Shown here piece after piece: positions 27,874 through 36,647 of a stretch of DNA of 64,000 nt. The DNA lies in NCBI GenBank assembly GCA_018260475.1, contig JAGLBA010000003.1:62001-126000 (forward strand), given 5' to 3'. Below the pieces are notes generated by a model. It did no database searches and had not been told where the DNA came from. It worked only from the letters and a program-made list of their open reading frames with translations. The stretch is from Chryseobacterium sp. GTDB taxonomy: Bacteria > Bacteroidota > Bacteroidia > Flavobacteriales > Weeksellaceae. Each line of letters opens with the position of its first letter. The stretch's first letter is position 1. The position numbers and the translations under genes are program-made.

Positions 27874-27881
27874 TAGTTTTG
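27874..27881 (+). promoter_or_regulatory. Bacteroidota -7 box for the MBL hydrolase gene
   Basis: TAGTTTTG lies 17 bases before ATG 27899; an in-frame ATG at 27869 would precede it and is rejected as the start. Confidence 0.5.
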
Positions 27882-27898
27882 TAGAAATTAAAACCACC

Positions 27899-28543
27899 AT
27901 GCTCCAAATAAAATATTTTACCTTCGGGCCGTTCTCGGAAAATACTTATGTAATTCATGACGAAAATAAAAAGGCACTGCTTATAGATCCCGGTAATTTC
28001 TCCGAATCCGAAACTCAAAAACTGCATGATTTCATTATTAAAAATGAATTGAAAATCGAAAAAATTTTGCTAACACACGCTCACATCGATCATGTTTTCG
28101 GCTTGCAATGGGCAAGTGATACTTTTGGTGTTCATGTCTATATGCATGAGGCGGAAACGCCTGTTTTGGCATCAAACCCAGTGTCTGCGCAGCGGTTTGG
28201 ATTAACGATTTCGCCCTTCAAAGGGGAAATCACCTACATCTCTGAAAATGATACGATAACTATGGGGGAGGAGACTTTCAAAATTTATCATGTACCAGGG
28301 CATTCTCCGGGCAGCGTGGCCTATCATCATGAGCGTCAAAATTTCATGATTTCAGGGGATGTGCTTTTCCAAGGCAGTATCGGCCGCACGGATCTTCCGG
28401 GTGGCAACGGGCAGCAGTTGTTGGACAGTATCCGTGATAAACTTTTCGTGTTACACGGAGATGTCCAAGTGTACAGCGGGCATGGCCCAGTCACCACAAT
28501 CGGCTTTGAAAGAGATTTTAATCCTTTTTTTAATAGATTATAA
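27899..28543 (+). CDS. MBL fold metallo-hydrolase (glyoxalase II-like)
   Basis: A 214-residue metallo-beta-lactamase fold enzyme. The metal motif is LTHAHIDHVFG (HxHxDH, about 59-69), with further ligands in VPGHSPGSVAYHH (about 133), MISGDVLFQGSIGRTD (Asp, about 153) and VYSGHGPVTTIG (His, about 195). This is the YcbL/GloB-like short type, which often hydrolyses S-lactoylglutathione-like thioesters; the real substrate is open. It faces the redoxin gene across an inverted repeat. Confidence 0.92.
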   Translation: MLQIKYFTFGPFSENTYVIHDENKKALLIDPGNFSESETQKLHDFIIKNELKIEKILLTHAHIDHVFGLQWASDTFGVHVYMHEAETPVLASNPVSAQRFGLTISPFKGEITYISENDTITMGEETFKIYHVPGHSPGSVAYHHERQNFMISGDVLFQGSIGRTDLPGGNGQQLLDSIRDKLFVLHGDVQVYSGHGPVTTIGFERDFNPFFNRL

Positions 28544-28546
28544 GGC

Positions 28547-28609
28547 GAGAGCCGAGAATCGAGAATCAGTACCTAAGATAAGAATCTTGTCTCTTGATAC
28601 TCGGCTCTC
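28547..28609 (+). repeat. GAGCCGAG inverted-repeat element, copy 1
   Basis: Arms GAGAGCCGAG (28547-28556) and CTCGGCTCTC (28600-28609) pair perfectly, and the pairing extends inward with few mismatches. It sits between two convergent genes. Its right half resembles the element at 36475-36536 (AATCTT..CTCTT..T.CT.GGCTCT), so it is a dispersed repeat that may double as a terminator. Confidence 0.75.
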
Positions 28610-28619
28610 AAAATCTAAA

Positions 28620-29177
28620 TTATTTCCACTTGATATTGCAACCCATGCTCGGTTTTTGTATTTCCTCTTGCGGTTCTTCGGAAAGGAGGTTTTCAAACGC
28701 GATGATGAGGTCCTCGCCTGTTATTTCTTTTTGATTTCCGGGACGGGAATCGTCCATTTGTCCGCGGTATATGAGGTCTAATTTATCATCAAAAAAGAAA
28801 AAATCCGGCGTGCAAGCCGCATCATAGGCTTTGGCAACGGCCTGACTCTCATCGTAAAGGTACGGGAAATCGAATTTCCTATCAATTTGAAATTCAATCA
28901 TCTTATCTGGAGCATCGGCAGGATATTTTTCCACATCATTAGAATTGATGCCGATAAATTCGATGCCTTTTTCATTGTAATCTTCGTACAACTCGGTCAG
29001 TTTGTCGATGATATGTAGCACGAAAGGGCAGTGGTTGCACATGAAAACCACAAGGGTTCCTTTTTGTCCCTTCAAGTCTTCCAGCGACTGTATCTCGTTG
29101 CTTTTAGAGGGATTTGGGAGTTCAAAATAGGGAGCTTTGGTGCCAAGTGGCAGCATTTTGGAAAGTGTATTGGACAT
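28620..29177 (-). CDS. Thioredoxin-like redoxin (AhpC/TSA family)
   Basis: A 185-residue cytoplasmic thioredoxin-fold protein of the DUF-free redoxin group related to peroxiredoxins. The active site is FMCNHCPF (CxxC, about 45-52), followed by GIEFIGINSNDVEKYPADAPD and the cis-Pro region ACTPDFFFFD. Such proteins are thought to reduce disulfides or peroxides; the partner is unknown. Two extra residues, Cys near the C-terminus (MGCNIKWK), are typical of the family. Confidence 0.9.
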   Translation of the reverse strand: MSNTLSKMLPLGTKAPYFELPNPSKSNEIQSLEDLKGQKGTLVVFMCNHCPFVLHIIDKLTELYEDYNEKGIEFIGINSNDVEKYPADAPDKMIEFQIDRKFDFPYLYDESQAVAKAYDAACTPDFFFFDDKLDLIYRGQMDDSRPGNQKEITGEDLIIAFENLLSEEPQEEIQKPSMGCNIKWK

Positions 29178-29234
29178 TTTTTTTATTTTTTTAGTTAAAC
29201 TTAACCATAATTAAATGGCTACAATCCTAATATA

Positions 29235-30131
29235 TTACATTGATTTCAACAAAGATAATGCTTCTTCGGTTGAGTTTTCATGATCTACCCAAAGGATATT
29301 TTCTTCTTTTCTGTACCAAGTGAGTTGGCGTTTTGCGAATCGGCGAGAATTTTTTTGAATTTCTGACACGGCAGTTTTTAAATCCCAAACGCCATCTAAA
29401 TACTTAAAAATTTCCGTATAGCCCACAGTTTGCAGCGGCACAAGATCTCGATACGGCAGTAGTTCTTTAGCTTCAATGAGCAATCCTAACTGCATCATTT
29501 TTTCCACACGCAAGTTGATTCTTTCGTAAATAATTTCCCTTGGCGCAGAAATCCCGATGCGGATCACTTTGAAAGTTCTCTCGTTGGTGGGTTCGGCAAT
29601 GAGCGCGGAGTAGGGTTGTCCTGTCTGCCAAATTACATCTATCGCGCGCAGCAGCCGCCGTGGATTATGGATGTCCACAATGCTGAAATAGTCCGGATCA
29701 GCTTCTTTTAGAATGTTTTGTAGTACCTCGTAGCCCTGCTTTTCCCAAATCTCTTCGAGTTTTTTCTGGTTTTCTTCGTTGGATTTGGGGAGATTGTTAA
29801 GGCCCTCAATCACGGCTTTTTCATACATCATGCTGCCGCCCACCAAAATCCCGACCTCTTTTGTTTTGAAAATTTTCTCTAAACATTCCAACGCATCTAC
29901 TTCATATTGCCCTACGGAATACGGCTGGGTTACGCTGCGGCTGCCTATGAAATGGTGCTTTGCCTGCGCCAGTTCTTCCTCCGTGGGTGCTGCAGTCCCG
30001 ATTTTCATTTCACGGAAAAACTGTCGGGAATCGCAGGACAATATCTCCGTATCGAAATGGTTTCCGAAGTCGATTGCAAGTTTTGTTTTGCCAATGGCGG
30101 TGGCGCCTACGATTGAGATTAGGGTTTTCAC
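29235..30131 (-). CDS. miaA: tRNA dimethylallyltransferase MiaA
   Basis: MiaA (298 residues) isopentenylates A37 of tRNAs that read codons starting with U. Walker A is VGATAIGKTKLA (about 8-19), DSRQFFREMKIGTAAP carries the catalytic Asp (about 34), and GGSMMYEKAVIEGL, NPRRLLRAIDV and RFAKRQLTWYRKE are conserved. The start codon is GTG at 30131, not ATG; a promoter box four bases upstream supports it and suggests a leaderless mRNA. Confidence 0.95.
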   Translation of the reverse strand: MKTLISIVGATAIGKTKLAIDFGNHFDTEILSCDSRQFFREMKIGTAAPTEEELAQAKHHFIGSRSVTQPYSVGQYEVDALECLEKIFKTKEVGILVGGSMMYEKAVIEGLNNLPKSNEENQKKLEEIWEKQGYEVLQNILKEADPDYFSIVDIHNPRRLLRAIDVIWQTGQPYSALIAEPTNERTFKVIRIGISAPREIIYERINLRVEKMMQLGLLIEAKELLPYRDLVPLQTVGYTEIFKYLDGVWDLKTAVSEIQKNSRRFAKRQLTWYRKEENILWVDHENSTEEALSLLKSM

Positions 30132-30135
30132 GGTG

Positions 30136-30143
30136 CAAATTTA
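30136..30143 (-). promoter_or_regulatory. -7 box four bases before miaA: leaderless promoter candidate
   Basis: TAAATTTG on the minus strand, then CACC, then the GTG start codon of miaA. Confidence 0.6.
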
Positions 30144-30149
30144 GGTTAA

Positions 30150-30186
30150 AGTAAAAAAAACCGCCTGCCAAAAGCAAACGGTTTTG
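30150..30186 (-). terminator. Terminator after the YkvA gene
   Basis: On the minus strand AAAACCG and CGGTTTT arms (with inner GC pairing) are followed by eight T. It separates ykvA from miaA. Confidence 0.75.
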
Positions 30187-30205
30187 ATTTTTTTGTTGAA
30201 AAATT

Positions 30206-30547
30206 TTATTTAACTTCCTCCGCATCAATGTCGATGGTCAAGCCCTCTTTTTGCATTCCTTCCCAAAGTAAGAATTTATCTACCTCCTTCATCAGTTTAG
30301 GTATCACGAAGGTAAGAACTGCTAAATCATCCAATGCACCGATGCCCGGTAGCGCGATTTCCGGTAGCAGGTCTATTGGGGAAATTACATACAGCATCCC
30401 GATTACTGGCAGGATAATATCCATTGCGTTAGTTGGGTATTTCCCTTTTTTCCAAGCCTTCACCATACGCCAAACCGCAGGGATTTTTGAGATGAAGCCT
30501 TTATGTTTGATGGCTTGTTTTAGGATTTCAACTTTTGAGTATTTCAT
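30206..30547 (-). CDS. YkvA family (DUF1232) membrane protein
   Basis: A 113-residue protein. The DUF1232 core is DIILPVIGMLYVISPIDLLPE, ending in the conserved SPIDLLPE motif, then GIGALDDLAVL (about 43-75). One or two hydrophobic segments suggest membrane association. Function is unknown. It has its own terminator and a basic N-terminus (KHKGFISKIPAVWRMVKAWKKGK). Confidence 0.88.
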   Translation of the reverse strand: MKYSKVEILKQAIKHKGFISKIPAVWRMVKAWKKGKYPTNAMDIILPVIGMLYVISPIDLLPEIALPGIGALDDLAVLTFVIPKLMKEVDKFLLWEGMQKEGLTIDIDAEEVK

Positions 30548-30617
30548 TTTTGGTTTTAAAAATTACATTGTATTTTGCACAAAATCTGTACCATTAAACC
30601 ATAAAATTTAGTTAAAA

Positions 30618-31160
30618 TTATCGCGCCAAGTCATCTATAAACTTTTGACTTTCAGGAGTGTCCCATTCCTTGGAAAAATCTTCTTTCAAGTGGATTCTGC
30701 CGTCTTTTCCCAAAATAAATGTCGTAGGGAAGGCCTTTGGCAATATCTTTTCAGGTAGCGGACTTTCTGCGATATAAACTGGCACAGTGTAATGATTTTC
30801 CTTCAAAAACTTCAATACATCTTCTTCCTTATCCTTCATTGCTATAAGCACGAAATCCATTTTATTTTTTTTTGCATCGTATAGATTCTGGATAGTCGGC
30901 CACTCCTTCTGGCATGGTGCACACCATGTTCCCCAATAATTCAGGAACAAAAGTTTTTTACCGCGGAAATTTTTGAGGTTTGTGTCAGCGGTATTGATGC
31001 CTTTTAGTTGGATGTCGTATTCCGCTTCATCTACGGTCAGAGATTGCTCTATGGCCGCCACCGGAAAGAATTGTTTCGAAATTTTTTCCTTGATACCGGG
31101 AACAAAGAGCACGGCAAATAATGTTGCGGTAATGAGGAGATAGATCAGATTTTTTTTCAT
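30618..31160 (-). CDS. TlpA family thiol-disulfide reductase
   Basis: A 180-residue membrane-anchored thioredoxin (N-terminal helix about 5-22). The active site is YWGTWCAPCQKEW (WCxxC, about 75-87) and the cis-Pro is in KAFPTTFIL (about 147). TlpA/ResA proteins reduce periplasmic disulfides, for example in cytochrome c maturation. It lies five bases after the preceding thioredoxin-like gene, so the two form an operon with aroC upstream. Confidence 0.92.
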   Translation of the reverse strand: MKKNLIYLLITATLFAVLFVPGIKEKISKQFFPVAAIEQSLTVDEAEYDIQLKGINTADTNLKNFRGKKLLFLNYWGTWCAPCQKEWPTIQNLYDAKKNKMDFVLIAMKDKEEDVLKFLKENHYTVPVYIAESPLPEKILPKAFPTTFILGKDGRIHLKEDFSKEWDTPESQKFIDDLAR

Positions 31161-31165
31161 TTAGC

Positions 31166-31741
31166 TTAAATCAAATTCAATATTTCTACAATCACATCCC
31201 TGCCACGGTTTTTGGCGTAATAAACTTGCAGATCATTGTAAAATTCTTCGCGCGGGTAATTTTCTGGATCCGTTTTGAATTTTTTTAAAAGTTCCATTCC
31301 CAGTGCCGGTCTTGGTCCCCAAACATTTTTCACACTAAAGTCTTCGTTTAGAATTAAAATCTTTGGAATGGAAAGACTGCCGTCGGTTGGGAACTGTTTG
31401 ATGAGGGAAAGGTCGCTATCTCGCAGAAAGAGTCTGACTTCATTTTTACCATGGAAAAACTTCACCACTGCCGGTACCGTGGCACTCGCATCTCCGCACC
31501 AAGGTTCAGTAATAATCAATATTTTCCCTCCGAAATTTTTTGCTTCTAATTGTGTGGTCAGTGTATTATCTTGCTTATAATTTTTTAGGGCGCGGTGCAT
31601 CCTTAGCACACCAAGCTCGTAGTATTTTTGGTGTTCGTCCTCAGGATTTGGGGTGCTCGCTCTATCTTCGGCTATTTCTAAATATTTCTCGAAAGAAATT
31701 CCCTTTTCCCAATAATTTTTTAATATTGAAGTATCGTCCAT
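31166..31741 (-). CDS. Thioredoxin-like protein with a single active-site cysteine
   Basis: A 191-residue cytoplasmic thioredoxin-fold protein. The active-site position reads TEPWCGDASATVP, so only the first Cys of the CxxC pair is present; the family (thioredoxin_9-like, common in Bacteroidota) is named accordingly. Conserved SIPKILIL supplies the cis-Pro. I start it at ATG 31741 (MDDTSILKNYW), because a longer in-frame start at 31843 would lie inside aroC and encodes non-conserved sequence. It sits 9 bases after aroC. Confidence 0.87.
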   Translation of the reverse strand: MDDTSILKNYWEKGISFEKYLEIAEDRASTPNPEDEHQKYYELGVLRMHRALKNYKQDNTLTTQLEAKNFGGKILIITEPWCGDASATVPAVVKFFHGKNEVRLFLRDSDLSLIKQFPTDGSLSIPKILILNEDFSVKNVWGPRPALGMELLKKFKTDPENYPREEFYNDLQVYYAKNRGRDVIVEILNLI

Positions 31742-31749
31742 TATTTTAA

Positions 31750-32811
31750 TTATATTTTTCTTAATTTGTTGATGAGAAATAAATCTGCCAGGACGAAAGC
31801 CGCCAGGCTCTCCACAATCGGCACTGCGCGCGGTAATACGCAAGGGTCATGCCTGCCTTTCCCTTCCACGATGATTGTGTTGCCGTATTTGTCGATGCTT
31901 TCTTGTGGACGCAAAAGAGTGGCAACGGGCTTGAAGGCTACACGGAAATAGATGTCCATACCATTTGATATGCCGCCCTGTATGCCGCCGGAAAGGTTTG
32001 TCTTGGTCGTGAAATCTGGATTGAAAAGGTCGTTGTGTTCTTTCCCCGTCATTCTTGCGCCACAGAATCCACTGCCGTATTCGAAGCCTTTAGCGGCATT
32101 GATGTTCATCATAGCCTTGGCGAGTTCCGCCTGTAATTTCCCGAAAACCGGTTCGCCGAGACCCGCCGGAACATTTTTGATGACACAGGTGATCGTGCCG
32201 CCAATGGTATTGCCTTCTTTTTTGATTTCTTTTATTTTTTCAATCATGCGTTCGGCGGTAGCCTCATCCGGGCAACGCACAATATTGTCTTCTGTTTTAC
32301 TAAAATCCAAATCTTGGTAAGGTTTTTCACAAAAAATATCTCCCACGGAAGAGACGAAAGCATTGATTTCAAAAGTTGGAACAATTTGTTTTGCTAAGCT
32401 ACCCGCTACCACCCAGTTGACGGTTTCTCTCGCTGATGATTTCCCGCCACCACGGTAATCCCGAATTCCAAATTTTTGGTCATAGGTAAAATCGGCATGG
32501 CTAGGTCGGTAGGCTTGGGCTATGTGAGCGTAGTCTTTCGATTTCTGATTCTCATTTTCGATGATAAAACCGATGGGTGTTCCGGTGGATTTACCTTCAA
32601 AAATCCCGGAAAGAAATTTTACTGTATCACTTTCTTTTCGCTGCGTCACTATCGCTGACTGCCCAGGTTTCCTTCGGTCTAAATCTCTTTGAATGGCGTC
32701 CAAATCTACTACCAAACCCGCCGGAAAATTGGTAACGATCCCGCCGTAAGCAGGGCCATGGCTTTCGCCGAAAGTAGTAAGTGTGAGGAAATTTCCTAAG
32801 GCATTGTGCAT
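31750..32811 (-). CDS. aroC: Chorismate synthase
   Basis: AroC (353 residues) converts EPSP to chorismate with reduced FMN, the last common step of aromatic amino acid synthesis. Signatures: [21 protein letters not shown] (start), [17 protein letters not shown] (about 47-63), [29 protein letters not shown] (two conserved stretches near 102-130) and [15 protein letters not shown]. It is divergent from the SDR gene with 48 bases between, and both promoters appear leaderless. Confidence 0.97.
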   Translation of the reverse strand: MHNALGNFLTLTTFGESHGPAYGGIVTNFPAGLVVDLDAIQRDLDRRKPGQSAIVTQRKESDTVKFLSGIFEGKSTGTPIGFIIENENQKSKDYAHIAQAYRPSHADFTYDQKFGIRDYRGGGKSSARETVNWVVAGSLAKQIVPTFEINAFVSSVGDIFCEKPYQDLDFSKTEDNIVRCPDEATAERMIEKIKEIKKEGNTIGGTITCVIKNVPAGLGEPVFGKLQAELAKAMMNINAAKGFEYGSGFCGARMTGKEHNDLFNPDFTTKTNLSGGIQGGISNGMDIYFRVAFKPVATLLRPQESIDKYGNTIIVEGKGRHDPCVLPRAVPIVESLAAFVLADLFLINKLRKI

Positions 32812-32815
32812 ATCA

Positions 32816-32823
32816 CAAATTTA
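32816..32823 (-). promoter_or_regulatory. -7 box four bases before aroC: leaderless promoter candidate
   Basis: TAAATTTG on the minus strand, TGAT, then ATG of aroC. Confidence 0.6.
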
Positions 32824-32847
32824 CACAAATTAATATTTATGATTGTA

Positions 32848-32855
32848 TATTTTTG
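32848..32855 (+). promoter_or_regulatory. -7 box four bases before the SDR gene: leaderless promoter candidate
   Basis: TATTTTTG, TAAA, then ATG 32860. It is divergent from the aroC box 25 bases away. Confidence 0.6.
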
Positions 32856-32859
32856 TAAA

Positions 32860-33582
32860 ATGGAAAATCGGAAATATGTTTTAATACTTGGCGCTAATTC
32901 GGATGTGGCGAAGGCCTGTGCAAAACTATATTGTAAAAAAGGCTACGGGTTACTTTTAGCTTCGCGAAATACTGAGGAATTAAAATCTTTTGCGATCGAA
33001 AATGATTTAAGCAGTACACAGATTTTAAAATTTGATGCAACGGATTTTTCGTCTCATCAGCAGTTTTATGATGAACTACCAGAGAAACCCCATTTAGTTT
33101 TGTATTCTGCTGGTTTTTTAGTCCAAAATCAAGAAGCATTCAATAATTTTGACGCCGTATTTACTATGATTAACACCAATTATACGGGAGCGGTTTCTAT
33201 ACTTAATATTATTTCTAAAGACAATTCCAATCATAATTTAGAAAGGATTATAGGTTTATCCTCTCTTTCAGCCGTACGTGGCAGAAAGAGTAATTTTATC
33301 TATGGTAGTACAAAAGCAGCGTTTCACCATTATTTCCAGGGACTCCGGCAGGAACTCTCCGACGGAAATGTGAAAGTAAACATATTTACTTTAGGGTATA
33401 TCCGAACCAAAATTAACAAAGGTTTGCCACTGAACCAATCCCTAATGATGGAGCCAGAATATGTCGCTAAGCAAATTGTAAACATAGGAAACACCTTCAA
33501 TAATGTTCCGAATTTTAAATGGAAGATAATTCACACCATTTTAAAAATTCTTCCTGAAAATTTAGTTGCGAAAATGCCTTAA
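32860..33582 (+). CDS. SDR family NAD(P)-dependent oxidoreductase
   Basis: A 240-residue short-chain dehydrogenase. The Rossmann nucleotide motif is LILGANSDVAKACA (about 7-20), LYSAGFL stands for the NAG motif (about 83), and the catalytic Ser-Tyr-Lys are in IIGLSSLSAVRG and FIYGSTKAAFHHY (about 133-160). The substrate is unknown. ATG 32860 is preferred over an upstream in-frame ATG at 32806 that overlaps aroC and precedes the promoter box. It is convergent with aspS. Confidence 0.9.
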   Translation: MENRKYVLILGANSDVAKACAKLYCKKGYGLLLASRNTEELKSFAIENDLSSTQILKFDATDFSSHQQFYDELPEKPHLVLYSAGFLVQNQEAFNNFDAVFTMINTNYTGAVSILNIISKDNSNHNLERIIGLSSLSAVRGRKSNFIYGSTKAAFHHYFQGLRQELSDGNVKVNIFTLGYIRTKINKGLPLNQSLMMEPEYVAKQIVNIGNTFNNVPNFKWKIIHTILKILPENLVAKMP

Positions 33583-33595
33583 ATATTTAGAAAAT

Positions 33596-35344
33596 CTATA
33601 AATTGGTTTTCAAACTCAATTCTTCCAATTGCGCATCGTTGATCGTTGCGGGTGCATCAATCATCACATCCCTTCCGGAATTATTTTTAGGGAAGGCTAT
33701 ATAATCGCGAATAACCTCGTTGCCGTCCAAAATCGCTACCAATCGGTCGAATCCAAAGGCTAAACCGGCGTGTGGCGGCGCTCCAAATTTAAATGCATTC
33801 ATCAAGAATCCAAACTGTGCTTCGGCATCTTCTCGCGTGAATCCTAGTAAATCGAACATTTTAGATTGCAATTCTCTATCAAAAATTCTAACAGACCCGC
33901 CTCCGATTTCATTGCCATTCAATACTAAATCATAGGCATTGGCTCTCGCTTTTCCAGGGTCGGTGGTAAGCAATTCAAAATCGTCTTTTTTCGGAGAAGT
34001 GAAAGGATGGTGCATCGCGTGGTAGCGGCCGGTTTCTTCGTCCCACTCCAATAGCGGGAAATCCACCACCCAAAGCGGCGCAAATTCATTGCCTTTCCTC
34101 AGTCCAAGCTGATTCCCGAGTTCCATACGCAAAGCAGAAAGTTGCGCGCGTACTTTATTGGTTTCGCCGCTCATTACAAGCATTAGGTCGCCTGCATTCG
34201 CACCGAACTGCTCGGCAACTTTCTTCAAATCTTCTTCGTTATAAAATTTATTTACTGAAGAAGTAATTGCTCCATCGCTTTGGAATTTAATCCAAACCAA
34301 TCCTGTGGCACCGATCTGTGGACGCTTCACAAAATCTACATAAGCATCGATTTGTTTTCTCGTCCAATCTGCTGCACCCTCCACATTAATTCCCACTACA
34401 AGTTCAGCATCATCGAAAATTTTGAACTCTTTTCCTTTTACAAGGTCGGATATTTCGATAAATTTCATTCCGAAACGAATGTCCGGCTTATCATTTCCGT
34501 AGTTGCGCAATGCTTCGTCATAAGTCATGCGCGGGAATTTTCCAAAATCTTTTCCGGTAATATCTTTCAACAAAGTTTGCGTCATGCCTTCAAAAATCTC
34601 AAGCACATCCTCTTGCTCTACGAAAGCCATTTCGCAATCGATTTGCGTGAACTCCGGCTGTCTGTCGGCTCGCAAATCCTCATCGCGGAAACATTTTACA
34701 ATTTGGAAATAGCGGTCCATACCACCTACCATCAAAAGTTGTTTGAAGGTTTGTGGCGACTGCGGTAACGCATAAAACTGCCCCGGATTCATTCTGCTAG
34801 GAACCACAAAATCTCTGGCACCTTCTGGGGTTGATTTAATTAAAACAGGAGTTTCAACTTCGATGAAATCTTTTTCGGAAAGATAATTCCTCACTTTCTG
34901 CGCCATTTTGTGGCGGAAAATGAGTTTGTCTTTTACCGGATTCCTACGAATATCAAGGTAGCGGTATTTCATACGAAGTTCCTCGCCACCATCAGTTTCG
35001 TCTTCTATAGTAAACGGAGGAAGCTGGGATTCGTTCAATATTTTTAAGTTGGAAACCAAAATTTCTATTTCGCCCGTCGGGTTTTTCGGGTTTTTGCTTT
35101 CGCGTTCAATAACGGAACCTTCAGCTTGGATCACAAATTCACGACCCAATTTCTTCGCTTCAACCAAAATATCGGCAGAAGTTCTGCTCTCATCAAAAAC
35201 CAACTGCGTAATGCCGTATCGGTCGCGAAGATCCACCCATATCATAAAGCCTTTGTCGCGCACGGTTTGAACCCATCCGGAAAGGGTAACTTTTTCATTT
35301 AAATTCTTCAGGGAGAGCTCTCCGTTGGTGTGCGATCGGTACAT
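33596..35344 (-). CDS. aspS: Aspartate--tRNA ligase
   Basis: AspS (582 residues) of the bacterial type with the GAD insertion. The N-terminal OB fold binds the anticodon ([24 protein letters not shown]). Class II motif 2 is [19 protein letters not shown] (about 213-231) and motif 3 is [13 protein letters not shown] (about 535-547). [17 protein letters not shown] is also conserved. Whether it charges tRNA-Asn too cannot be told. A TATCTTTG box lies about 70 bases upstream. Confidence 0.97.
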   Translation of the reverse strand: MYRSHTNGELSLKNLNEKVTLSGWVQTVRDKGFMIWVDLRDRYGITQLVFDESRTSADILVEAKKLGREFVIQAEGSVIERESKNPKNPTGEIEILVSNLKILNESQLPPFTIEDETDGGEELRMKYRYLDIRRNPVKDKLIFRHKMAQKVRNYLSEKDFIEVETPVLIKSTPEGARDFVVPSRMNPGQFYALPQSPQTFKQLLMVGGMDRYFQIVKCFRDEDLRADRQPEFTQIDCEMAFVEQEDVLEIFEGMTQTLLKDITGKDFGKFPRMTYDEALRNYGNDKPDIRFGMKFIEISDLVKGKEFKIFDDAELVVGINVEGAADWTRKQIDAYVDFVKRPQIGATGLVWIKFQSDGAITSSVNKFYNEEDLKKVAEQFGANAGDLMLVMSGETNKVRAQLSALRMELGNQLGLRKGNEFAPLWVVDFPLLEWDEETGRYHAMHHPFTSPKKDDFELLTTDPGKARANAYDLVLNGNEIGGGSVRIFDRELQSKMFDLLGFTREDAEAQFGFLMNAFKFGAPPHAGLAFGFDRLVAILDGNEVIRDYIAFPKNNSGRDVMIDAPATINDAQLEELSLKTNL

Positions 35345-35413
35345 AGGTTCAGGTTTAAAAGTTGATAGTTCAAAATTAAAGGATGGAATTTCCTTGTTTG
35401 ATTTAATACTTGC

Positions 35414-35421
35414 AAAGATAA
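35414..35421 (-). promoter_or_regulatory. Bacteroidota -7 box for aspS
   Basis: Reads TATCTTTG (then GC) on the minus strand; it would give an AT-rich leader of about 65 bases. Confidence 0.45.
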
Positions 35422-35563
35422 ATATTTTAGATATAGGCGAAAAAGTATTTTTAATTCATATATATTAAAGATAAAGTTGAAAGATAGTTTTATAATGAGA
35501 AAAATATCAAAGTAACTCAATGATAATATTTTACAAAAATTTCGGTGTTTCAAAAATAATCTC

Positions 35564-35571
35564 TACCTTTG
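35564..35571 (+). promoter_or_regulatory. Bacteroidota -7 box for rplM-rpsI
   Basis: TACCTTTG, followed by C. It predicts a leader of about 40 bases before the GTG start of rplM. Confidence 0.55.
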
Positions 35572-35617
35572 CACACCCGTTTTGGGGAAAATTATGTTTA
35601 ATCGTAAACGAAAAATT

Positions 35618-36073
35618 GTGAATACATTAAGTTACAAAACTGTTTCAGCTAATAAAGCTACCGCTAATAAAGAATGGGTTGTGGTAGACGCTGAAGGACA
35701 ACCTTTAGGGAGATTAGCTTCCAAGGTTGCAAAGATTTTGAGAGGTAAGCACAAGACGAATTACACGCCGCACGCAGACTGTGGTGATAATGTAATCGTT
35801 TTGAACGCTGGGAAAGTGACCCTTTCCGGAAACAAGTGGGAGGATAAGACCTATATCTGGCATACAGGCTATCCGGGTGGACAAAAGATTATGACTGCTA
35901 TCGAACTTCAGAAAAAAGATTCATTGAAAGTTTTGGAAAAATCCGTAAAAGGGATGCTTCCTAAAACCAAATTGGGATCTCAATTGTTCAAGAACCTTTA
36001 TCTTTATGAAGGTACTGCGCACAAGCATGAAGCTCAGCAGCCAAAAGAAATTAATATTAACGAATTCAAATAA
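35618..36073 (+). CDS. rplM: 50S ribosomal protein L13
   Basis: L13 (151 residues from the chosen start). The family N-terminus is [19 protein letters not shown], preceded directly by GTG at 35618, which I take as the start; an ATG at 35594 would add eight residues (MFNRKRKI) not usual for L13. Conserved blocks: [32 protein letters not shown] and [20 protein letters not shown]. It lies 5 bases before rpsI, the usual L13-S9 pair. Confidence 0.95.
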   Translation: MNTLSYKTVSANKATANKEWVVVDAEGQPLGRLASKVAKILRGKHKTNYTPHADCGDNVIVLNAGKVTLSGNKWEDKTYIWHTGYPGGQKIMTAIELQKKDSLKVLEKSVKGMLPKTKLGSQLFKNLYLYEGTAHKHEAQQPKEININEFK

Positions 36074-36078
36074 TTAAT

Positions 36079-36465
36079 ATGTCCACAATTCATAAAATCG
36101 GAAGAAGAAAAACTTCTGTAGCAAGAGTTTATGTGAAGCCGGGTTCCGGAAACATCACTATAAACGGGAAAGATGTAAAAACTTACCTTTGCACAGATAT
36201 TTTGGTTTACAAAGCCAACCAGCCATTTTTACTTACTGAAACTGCTGGCCAGTACGATGTAACGGTAAATGTTTTCGGCGGCGGTACTACAGGACAAGCT
36301 GAGGCTATCCGTTTGGGTATCTCCAGAGCGCTTATAGAAATCAATCCAGAATTCAGATTGCTTCTTAAGCCACACGGACTTCTCACTAGAGACGCAAGAA
36401 TGGTCGAAAGAAAAAAACCAGGTCAGAAGAAAGCAAGAAAGAGATTCCAATTCTCAAAACGTTAA
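36079..36465 (+). CDS. rpsI: 30S ribosomal protein S9
   Basis: S9 (128 residues, normal). It starts [20 protein letters not shown] and has [19 protein letters not shown] and the basic tail ending [17 protein letters not shown], which reaches the decoding centre. It is co-transcribed with rplM. Confidence 0.97.
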   Translation: MSTIHKIGRRKTSVARVYVKPGSGNITINGKDVKTYLCTDILVYKANQPFLLTETAGQYDVTVNVFGGGTTGQAEAIRLGISRALIEINPEFRLLLKPHGLLTRDARMVERKKPGQKKARKRFQFSKR

Positions 36466-36474
36466 TCAAACAGA

Positions 36475-36536
36475 TTCAAGATACGAGACGAGGGATTCGA
36501 AACTTTCAAATCTTTACTCTTTGTTCTTGGCTCTAC
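36475..36536 (+). repeat. GAGCCGAG-type repeat element, copy 2 (degenerate)
   Basis: Located just after rpsI. Its right half (AATCTTTACTCTTTGTTCTTGGCTCTA) aligns with the right half of the element at 28547-28609; the left half is more diverged and pairs less well. Confidence 0.6.
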
Positions 36537-36560
36537 TATCTAACCAAAAAATTGCCCCCG

Positions 36561-36633
36561 TTTAGTTTAGCACCCAAACATTTCTCCCATCTAAAGAAAT
36601 CGTTGTTTGCATAAAAGCGGAAAGTAAACTAAA
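36561..36633 (+). promoter_or_regulatory. Inverted repeat in the rpsB leader
   Basis: TTTAGTTTA (36561-36569) and TAAACTAAA (36625-36633) pair perfectly around a 55-base loop, ending 14 bases before the rpsB ATG. It could be an S2 autoregulatory leader, which exists in other phyla, but I see no match to a known motif. Confidence 0.35.
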
Positions 36634-36647
36634 AACAAAAAAGAGAC

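Noticed and set aside
31742..31843. Longer N-terminus for the thioredoxin-like gene
   Set aside because: It overlaps the end of aroC and encodes a polar, unconserved stretch.
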